DNA from: Gemmatimonadaceae bacterium
Lineage (GTDB): Bacteria > Gemmatimonadota > Gemmatimonadetes > Gemmatimonadales > Gemmatimonadaceae
Assembly (NCBI GenBank): GCA_025449955.1
Contig: JANWIK010000002.1
Coordinates: 1 to 32,723, forward strand
DNA: 32,723 bases
Direction of reading: 5' to 3'
Position numbers and translations under genes: made by a program. The notes beneath the pieces were generated by a model. It ran no database searches, had not been told where the DNA came from, and worked only from the letters and a program-made list of their open reading frames with translations. Within the stretch, counting starts at the first letter, position 1, and each line of letters begins with the position of its first letter. Of this stretch, positions 24,367 through 30,185 are shown piece after piece.

Positions 24367-24735
24367 ATGTCCCTGCGGGATGAGCGACACGTCGGAGCGC
24401 TCCGCGGCGCCACGACCATCGAACGTGACGACCCGGTCCGCGTCCGTGAGGCGACGCGTGAGCTGCTCGAGCGGCTGGTCGCCGACAATAACATAGCACC
24501 GGCCGACATCATCAGCGTGGTGTTCACCGTGTCGAGCGACATCACGAGCGAGTTTCCGGCGCGCGCCGCGCGGGACCTCGGCTGGGTGGAAGTCCCGCTG
24601 CTCTGCGCGACGGAGATTCCCGTGCGCGGCGCGGTCCCGCTCTGCATTCGCGTGCTCATTCACCTGGAGTCGACCCGTCCGCGACACGCGTTGCGCTCGG
24701 TGTACCTGCGCGGCGCGGCGCATCTCCGCGACTAA
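24367..24735 (+). CDS. aroH: Chorismate mutase, AroH type
   Basis: 122 residues. It converts chorismate to prephenate for Phe/Tyr synthesis. Active-site residues of the Bacillus subtilis-type trimeric enzyme can be matched: Arg in LRGATTIE, Glu in CATEIPVRG, Arg in CIRVLIHLES and Tyr in SVYLRGAAHL. An in-frame TAG directly precedes the ATG, so the start cannot lie further upstream; GGAG sits 9 nt before it, within antisense thiE sequence. The first eight residues (MSLRDERH) extend beyond the usual start. Confidence 0.95.
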   Translation: MSLRDERHVGALRGATTIERDDPVRVREATRELLERLVADNNIAPADIISVVFTVSSDITSEFPARAARDLGWVEVPLLCATEIPVRGAVPLCIRVLIHLESTRPRHALRSVYLRGAAHLRD

Positions 24736-24750
24736 CGGAAGGCCGGCGCG

Positions 24751-25743
24751 CTACCGCCCGCTGCTGTGCTCGCGGCGGATCTCGGCCTTCGCGGCTTTGT
24801 GCTCCTTGAACGTCGTGCGGAACTCGTGGTGCCCGTCCGTGTCGGCCACAAAATACAGGTAGGGCACGGTGGCGGGGTACAGCGCCGCCTCGATGCTCGC
24901 GCGTCCCGGCGACGCGATGGGGCCCGGCGGCAGTCCGCGATTGCGGTACGTGTTGTACGGCGACGCCACCTCGAGATCGTGGTACGTCACCCGATCGTGG
25001 TGCTCGCCTAACGCATACTGCACGGTCGGGTCGGCCTGCAACGGCATCTGTGCCTTGAGCCGGTTGTGGTACACGGCGGCGATCACCGGCCGTTCTTCCG
25101 GCAGCCGCGCCTCCTTTTCCACGATCGACGCCAGCGTGATGATGTCGTTGCGGCTCATCGCGAGCTGCTGCAACCGATCGTCCCACTGCGGGTCCCACAC
25201 CTGCTCGAACCGGTGCACCATCTCGCGCACCGCGGCGCGCGGCGACGTCCCGTACGCGAACACGTACGTGTCGGGGAATAGATAGCCCTCGAGCGTCGGC
25301 GTCGGGACATCCAGTTCGCGGAGCAGCGACGTGTCGCGCACCGCGGCTTCCACCGATTCCGCGGGTGCGCCTAACGCCGTCGACAAGTCGGGCACGATCT
25401 CGCGGAGCGACCATCCCTCGGGAATGGTGACGCGCCGCTCGAGTCCTTCGCCCAAGTGCAGCGCCTGCACGAGCGCGCTCCATCCCATGTCGCGCTGCAA
25501 ACCGTACGTGCCGGCCTTGATGTCGCGGTCGCGACCGGTCACTTGCGCGTACAATCGGAAGATCCGCGTCGGGCCGACGAGACCCGCGTGATGCAGCGAG
25601 TCGGCGGCGACGCGAAAGCTCGCGCCGGGCGGGATGGTGACACGCACGATCGGTCCATGCGGAGAGCCCGCGCACGCCACGAGCCCAACGAGCAGCACAA
25701 CGGCACCGAGGCGTCGGGCCTCAGTGCGCCATGTGCAACGCAT
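24751..25743 (-). CDS. mltG: Endolytic murein transglycosylase MltG (YceG family), lipoprotein form
   Basis: 330 residues from the ATG at 25743, inside the end of ruvX (23-nt overlap). It cleaves nascent glycan strands and helps set peptidoglycan chain length. The N-terminus is basic, then LGAVVLLVGLVAC, a lipobox with Cys24, so it appears to be a lipoprotein rather than having the usual transmembrane anchor. The LysM-like region (about 35-80) includes AGTYGL. Catalytic region: IITLASIVEKEARLPEE (Glu in IVEKE), MPLQADPTVQYALG and YNTYRNRGLPPGPIASPG. Third gene of rho-ruvX-mltG; it ends 15 nt from the aroH stop. Confidence 0.94.
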   Translation of the reverse strand: MRCTWRTEARRLGAVVLLVGLVACAGSPHGPIVRVTIPPGASFRVAADSLHHAGLVGPTRIFRLYAQVTGRDRDIKAGTYGLQRDMGWSALVQALHLGEGLERRVTIPEGWSLREIVPDLSTALGAPAESVEAAVRDTSLLRELDVPTPTLEGYLFPDTYVFAYGTSPRAAVREMVHRFEQVWDPQWDDRLQQLAMSRNDIITLASIVEKEARLPEERPVIAAVYHNRLKAQMPLQADPTVQYALGEHHDRVTYHDLEVASPYNTYRNRGLPPGPIASPGRASIEAALYPATVPYLYFVADTDGHHEFRTTFKEHKAAKAEIRREHSSGR

Positions 25744-26278
25744 GTTGAAGCAGGATTGTCGCGGCAAGCGCATCAACATCCCCCTTCCGGCCACGCGTCG
25801 AGCCTTGCATGTCGCGGATGGCGCGAAGCGCCGCCGCGGTAGAGTACCGCTCATCGACGAGTGAAACCGGCCAACCGGTACGCCGTTCGACCTCGGCGGC
25901 CACGCGCCTGACCTCCTGGCTGCGCGGCGTCTCATCGCCATTGTCGTCGAGGGGAAGGCCGAAGACAACCGCTACCGCTTCCAATTCCGTGCCGCGTCGC
26001 ACGATCTCCGCGATCGGCGGACGCTTGCCCGCGCGTCGCACGATGAATCCGGCCGGCGATGCGATGGTGCGGGTTGGATCCGAAATCGCGAGACCGACAC
26101 GGCGGTCGCCGTAATCTAAAGAAAGAATACGGCCGGGAATGGGGAAGCGGACCGCTTCGCGGTCCTTCGGGAACCGGGAAAGGGATGCGTCGCTGCCGCT
26201 CTCGTTTACTTCGCTGCTCTCCTCCGCCGTCTTTTCCCCTTTTCCCTTTTCCCCGTTCCCTATTCCCTGCTTTTTCAT
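25721..26278 (-). CDS. ruvX: Putative pre-16S rRNA nuclease RuvX/YqgF with repeat-encoded N-terminal extension
   Basis: 185 residues. The core starts at about residue 49 with [18 protein letters not shown] (catalytic first Asp). It continues with [29 protein letters not shown] and [13 protein letters not shown], the RNase-H-like YqgF fold that processes the 16S rRNA 5' end. The only ATG/GTG/TTG upstream is the ATG overlapping the rho stop (ATGA). It adds a 48-residue low-complexity leader ([15 protein letters not shown] and onward) encoded by a purine-rich inverted repeat. Family members normally begin a few residues before the DYG motif, so this leader is unusual. It overlaps mltG by 23 nt. 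Confidence 0.92.
   Translation of the reverse strand: MKKQGIGNGEKGKGEKTAEESSEVNESGSDASLSRFPKDREAVRFPIPGRILSLDYGDRRVGLAISDPTRTIASPAGFIVRRAGKRPPIAEIVRRGTELEAVAVVFGLPLDDNGDETPRSQEVRRVAAEVERRTGWPVSLVDERYSTAAALRAIRDMQGSTRGRKGDVDALAATILLQHALHMAH
26135..26270. repeat. Purine-rich palindromic repeat inserted in the 5' end of ruvX
   Basis: On the plus strand 26135-26184 carries GGGAATGGGGAAGCGG, a GGACCGC/GCGGTCC palindrome and CGGGAACCGGGAAAGGG. The complement of 26231-26270 carries GGGAATAGGGAACGGGG and AAAAGGGAAAAGGGG, so the outer parts are inverted copies. It shares modules with 20171-20290. Its length keeps the ruvX frame open. Confidence 0.7.
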
Positions 26279-27525
26279 CCCTGCGCCATCGTTGCGAAGA
26301 ACTCCTTGTTCGTCTTCGTCCGCTGCATGCGCTGCAGCAGGAACTCGATGGATTCGGTGGACGGCATGTCGCCCAGGAAATTGCGCAGCAGGTACACGCG
26401 ATTCAGTTCTTCCTGCGTCAACAACAATTCTTCCTTGCGTGTGCCCGAGCGTTGAATGTCGATCGCGGGGAATACGCGACGGTCGGCGATCTTGCGATCG
26501 AGCACGAGCTCCATGTTGCCGGTGCCCTTGAACTCCTCGAAAATCACTTCGTCCATGCGCGATCCCGTCTCGACGAGCGCCGTCGCGATGATCGTGAGCG
26601 AGCCACCCTCATCGATGTTGCGCGCGGCGCCGAAGAATCGCTTGGGCTTGTGCAGCGCGTGCGCGTCGACGCCGCCCGAGAGAATCTTTCCCGAGTGCGG
26701 CACGACCACGTTGTGCGCGCGCGCGAGTCGCGTGATCGAGTCGAGCAGAATCACGACATCCTTGCCGTGCTCCACCAACCGCTTTGCTTTCTCGATCACC
26801 ATGTCGGCGACTTGCACGTGACGATCGGCGGGCTCGTCGAACGTGGAGCTGATGACTTCCGCGTCGACCTGCTCCTGCATGTCCGTCACTTCTTCCGGCC
26901 GCTCGTCGATCAACAGCACGATGAGCGTGACCTCGGGATGATTCTCGATGATTGCGTTAGCCATCTTCTGCATCAAGATGGTCTTGCCGGCGCGCGGCGG
27001 CGCGACGATGAGGCCGCGTTGTCCTTTCCCGATCGGCGCGATGATGTCCACCACGCGCATGCTCAAGTCGGCGCTCGACGCTTCCAATCGCAGCCGCTGG
27101 TCGGGATAGCGCGGCCGCAGATTGTCGAACGCGATGCGATGCTTCGCTTGCTCGGGATCTTCGTTGTTGATTGTCTCGACCTTCAACAACGCGAGATAGC
27201 GCTCGCCTTCCTTTGGCGGCCGAACCTGGCCGAGTACCGTGTCGCCAGTGCGCAAATCGAATCGTTTGATTTGCGACGGTGAGACGTAGATGTCGTCGGG
27301 GCCGTAGAGGTAGTTCCAATCCTGACTGCGGAGAAATCCGTATCCTTCCGGCAGGATTTCGAGCACGCCTTCGCCGCGCAGGACAATGTCCGAGTCGAGC
27401 AGGTTCTGCTCGATGCGGAAAATCAGGTCCTGCTTTCGCAGTCCCGAGAAGTTGGAGATATTCAAGTCCTCGGCCATGGCCTGGAGCTCGGCCACGGACT
27501 TTTGCTTCAACTCGGCGATATCCAC
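26275..27525 (-). CDS. rho: Transcription termination factor Rho
   Basis: 416 residues from the GTG at 27525, chosen because GGAG lies 9 nt upstream and the protein then starts [20 protein letters not shown], aligned with the usual MNLTELK start (family about 419). N-terminal helix bundle and cold-shock RNA-binding domain ([33 protein letters not shown]), ATPase Walker A in [17 protein letters not shown], Walker [15 protein letters not shown], and the Q/R-loop regions including [20 protein letters not shown]. It is an RNA-dependent hexameric helicase that ends transcripts. First gene of rho-ruvX-mltG. Confidence 0.97.
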   Translation of the reverse strand: MDIAELKQKSVAELQAMAEDLNISNFSGLRKQDLIFRIEQNLLDSDIVLRGEGVLEILPEGYGFLRSQDWNYLYGPDDIYVSPSQIKRFDLRTGDTVLGQVRPPKEGERYLALLKVETINNEDPEQAKHRIAFDNLRPRYPDQRLRLEASSADLSMRVVDIIAPIGKGQRGLIVAPPRAGKTILMQKMANAIIENHPEVTLIVLLIDERPEEVTDMQEQVDAEVISSTFDEPADRHVQVADMVIEKAKRLVEHGKDVVILLDSITRLARAHNVVVPHSGKILSGGVDAHALHKPKRFFGAARNIDEGGSLTIIATALVETGSRMDEVIFEEFKGTGNMELVLDRKIADRRVFPAIDIQRSGTRKEELLLTQEELNRVYLLRNFLGDMPSTESIEFLLQRMQRTKTNKEFFATMAQG

Positions 27526-27718
27526 GTACGTCGACTCCGAGGGTGGGGCGCGCTCACTCCGTTCTCGAGCGCAGCGTGAACGCCGGGACAATTCGACCTT
27601 CCGTCCCGATGCAAATGGGGATGGATGCGATCGTCACGACGTTGTGGGCGGAGTGGTAAGGCGAGGAGGCGTGCAGTAGGCGTTGCCAAGGTAACGTCGC
27701 CAAAACAGGCGGTCAAGA

Positions 27719-28801
27719 GTGCCGAATTTCCCTGTTACAGAGTGCTTTTCATACTGGCGAGTGCTCGAGTTGGGGAGCCGCGACATCATCGAAGGACTTG
27801 TCGCTCCTGAACACGGCGGACCATCGCCGCTGCTGTCGTCGTATCTCGCGCACTGGAACGGCTACCACTATTGGCAACGCGCGCAGGACGGTGACTGGCT
27901 GGTCCTCGTTCACGAGCGTACACCGGCGCGCGAGCGATGGTGGTTGCACGCGGCGCTCTTCATCGCTGCCATTATCACCACCTCGGTCGGCGGAGCCATG
28001 TTCGCCGGTGCCGTCGATCCGTGGCGCCTCCAGACGTACCTGCATCCGCGAGGCGGATTCACTTTTTCGCTGCCGCTGCTGGCCATTCTGCTCGCGCACG
28101 AATCGGGCCACTATGTGACCGCGCGCCGGTATCGCGTCAACGCCAGTCCACCGTTTTTCATCCCGTTCCCCGCCGCGTTGGATCTCATCGGAACGCTCGG
28201 CGCGTTCATTCGCATCCGATCGCCGTTGTTCGACCGACGCACGTTGTTCGACGTCGGTGTTGCCGGTCCGTTAGCAGGAATCGTCGTCGCGATTCCGGTG
28301 CTCTTGCTCGGTCTCCACGCGAGCACCACGTGGCCGGGCGTCGAGACGGCGAGGTTCGCGCACCAATTCGCGCGATTCAACGGCGACCCGATTCTCATCG
28401 GCGACTCGCTGCTTTTCCTGGCGTGCCGCGAGGTACTCGGCATCCACGGAATGGTCGAGTTGGGTCCGCTCGCGGTCGCGGGATGGGTCGGCATTTTCGT
28501 TACGTCGCTCAACCTGCTTCCGTTGGCCCAACTGGACGGCGGCCACGTGGCATTCGCGATGTATCCCAACGCCCAGCGTTTCATCGCGCGCGCCATGTGG
28601 GCGATGCTCATCCCGCTCGGCCTGGTGTGGAAGGGATGGTGGTTCTGGGCCGTGCTGAGTTTGGCCATCGGTCGCGGCCGCCTCGAGCACCCTCCGGTGA
28701 TCGCGCCCGAGCGTCCGTTGGACGCGAGACGACAACTCGTCGGGTGGCTTGCGTTGGCGCTGTTCCTCGTCACGTTCATGCCCCTCCCGATCAGCGGCTG
28801 A
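27719..28801 (+). CDS. Site-2-protease-type membrane metalloprotease (M50 family)
   Basis: 360 residues from a GTG. Multi-pass membrane protein with the zinc motif HESGH (127-131) at the end of a transmembrane helix (LLAILLAHESGHYV). The second M50 motif is NLLPLAQLDGGH, which supplies the third ligand Asp. Between them lies PPFFIPFPAALDLIGTLGAF and a GPLAGIVVAIPVLLLG helix. This resembles the EGY1/plant-chloroplast and bacterial S2P group without a PDZ domain. The N-terminal 70 residues form a soluble domain of unknown role. A GTG at 27761 is a plausible shorter start, and no good ribosome site marks either. It is likely to cut transmembrane substrates such as anti-sigma factors, but none is encoded nearby. 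Confidence 0.88.
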   Translation: MPNFPVTECFSYWRVLELGSRDIIEGLVAPEHGGPSPLLSSYLAHWNGYHYWQRAQDGDWLVLVHERTPARERWWLHAALFIAAIITTSVGGAMFAGAVDPWRLQTYLHPRGGFTFSLPLLAILLAHESGHYVTARRYRVNASPPFFIPFPAALDLIGTLGAFIRIRSPLFDRRTLFDVGVAGPLAGIVVAIPVLLLGLHASTTWPGVETARFAHQFARFNGDPILIGDSLLFLACREVLGIHGMVELGPLAVAGWVGIFVTSLNLLPLAQLDGGHVAFAMYPNAQRFIARAMWAMLIPLGLVWKGWWFWAVLSLAIGRGRLEHPPVIAPERPLDARRQLVGWLALALFLVTFMPLPISG

Positions 28802-28884
28802 CGCCCTGCGCACGTAATTCACAAGCGCGGTTGGGCCCAGGAACCACGCGCGTGTGCGCGCGGTTACGTTCAGGGGAACTTGTG

Positions 28885-28921
28885 CGCGCTCGAAGCGCGG
28901 ATACCTCGCGCACGGTGCGCG
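28885..28921 (+). promoter_or_regulatory. Two matched palindromes upstream of the RND efflux operon
   Basis: CGCGCTCGAAGCGCG (28885-28899) and CGCGCACGGTGCGCG (28907-28921) are 6-bp inverted repeats with the same layout and centres 22 bp apart, about two helical turns. The second ends 28 nt before the chosen adaptor start. I infer tandem operators for a dimeric repressor; a G+C-rich background makes CGCG palindromes common, so confidence is modest. Confidence 0.4.
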
Positions 28922-28949
28922 GATCTCGAGACTACTACCGGACCCGGAT

Positions 28950-30185
28950 GTGAGTGTATACCACCATCGCCTCCGCTTGCGTTTGGCGGGGCGTCTCGCG
29001 GGCGTTCGCTTTCTGATTCCCGCCGTGCTCGTCACGGCGAGCTGCCATCACGCGCCGCCGCCCGCGCCGCCTCCGCCCGAAGTCTCGGTGCTCACCGTCG
29101 AGCCGAAGACGATTCCGGCCGACTTCGAGTATGTCGGACAGGCAGAAGCGTCGAAACGCGTCGAAGTGCGCGCGCAAGTGTCGGGCGTGATCATCGACCG
29201 GCCGTACGTCGAAGGCACGGATGTGAAGAAGGGCGCGCTGCTGTTCCGCATCGATCCGACGCCGTACGAAGCGGCGTTGCGGAGCGCGCAGGCCCAACTG
29301 GCCGATGCCCAGGCGCGCTTCGCCAACGCCGAACGCAATCTCAATCGGTTGGTGCCGTTGTTGGGCGAGCACGCGGTGGCGCAAAAAGACGTCGATGACG
29401 CGCGCACGGAAGATGAGCAGGCGCGCGCCGCCGTGAACAACGCGCAGGGCGCCGTGGTCCGTGCCCAACGGGACTACGACAACACCTTCGTCCGTGCCGA
29501 AATCTCCGGACGCGCCGGGCGCGCGAACATGGTGCTCGGCGCGTTAGTCAGCGGCCCAACGGACTTGCTCACGACCGTCGAGCAGGTCGATCCGGTGTAC
29601 GTGAACTTCAGTCCGTCGGATCAGGATGTCCTGGCGTGGCGGCGCGGCCTCGCCGATAAGTCGCTCGTGGCCGCGCCCGGAACGATGGACGTGCGCGCCA
29701 CGCTCGCCGACGGCAGCGTGTACCCGACCAACGGCAAGCTCGATTTCGCCGACCTCGCTGTCCAACAGAACACGGGCACGCTCGCGTTGCGCGCGTCGTT
29801 CAGCAATCCGCAGCACACGCTGCTGCCCGGACAATTCGTGCGCGTGTCGCTGCTCGGCATGAAGCGCGTCGGCGCGATCCTCGTGCCGCAGCGCGCCGTC
29901 CAGCAAGGCATCGGCGGCTCGTACGTGTTCGTCGTGGACTCCGCGAACAAAGTGAGCAGCCGCGATGTGAAAGGCGACACGTTCGTCGGCGGCCAGTGGC
30001 TCGTGAGCAGCGGCTTGAGCGCCGGCGACCGCGTGGTGGTGGACGGGATACAGAAGGTCATGCCGGGCGCCCCCGTGCGCCCGGTGGCGTACGTGCCGCC
30101 GCCCGACACCGGACGTGCGGCGCGCGGCGACACCGTCTTGGCCGCGCCCCCGGGCACGGCGCTTCGGATCGGCACACATGACTAA
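28950..30185 (+). CDS. RND efflux periplasmic adaptor (membrane fusion protein, AcrA/MexA type), lipoprotein
   Basis: 411 residues from the GTG at 28950; the frame is open upstream but Arg-rich and unlike a signal. Signal peptide VRFLIPAVLVTASC gives a lipobox with Cys, followed by a Pro-rich stretch. Then comes the beta-barrel/lipoyl half EYVGQAEASKRVEVRAQVSG, a coiled-coil hairpin (about 115-180: ALRSAQAQLADAQARFANAE and onward), GRAGRANMVLGALVSG and TVEQVDPVYVNFS, and the C-terminal region ILVPQRAVQQG. It links the inner-membrane pump to an outer-membrane channel. It overlaps the permease gene by 8 nt. No outer-membrane channel or regulator gene is visible in the window. Confidence 0.93.
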   Translation: MSVYHHRLRLRLAGRLAGVRFLIPAVLVTASCHHAPPPAPPPPEVSVLTVEPKTIPADFEYVGQAEASKRVEVRAQVSGVIIDRPYVEGTDVKKGALLFRIDPTPYEAALRSAQAQLADAQARFANAERNLNRLVPLLGEHAVAQKDVDDARTEDEQARAAVNNAQGAVVRAQRDYDNTFVRAEISGRAGRANMVLGALVSGPTDLLTTVEQVDPVYVNFSPSDQDVLAWRRGLADKSLVAAPGTMDVRATLADGSVYPTNGKLDFADLAVQQNTGTLALRASFSNPQHTLLPGQFVRVSLLGMKRVGAILVPQRAVQQGIGGSYVFVVDSANKVSSRDVKGDTFVGGQWLVSSGLSAGDRVVVDGIQKVMPGAPVRPVAYVPPPDTGRAARGDTVLAAPPGTALRIGTHD

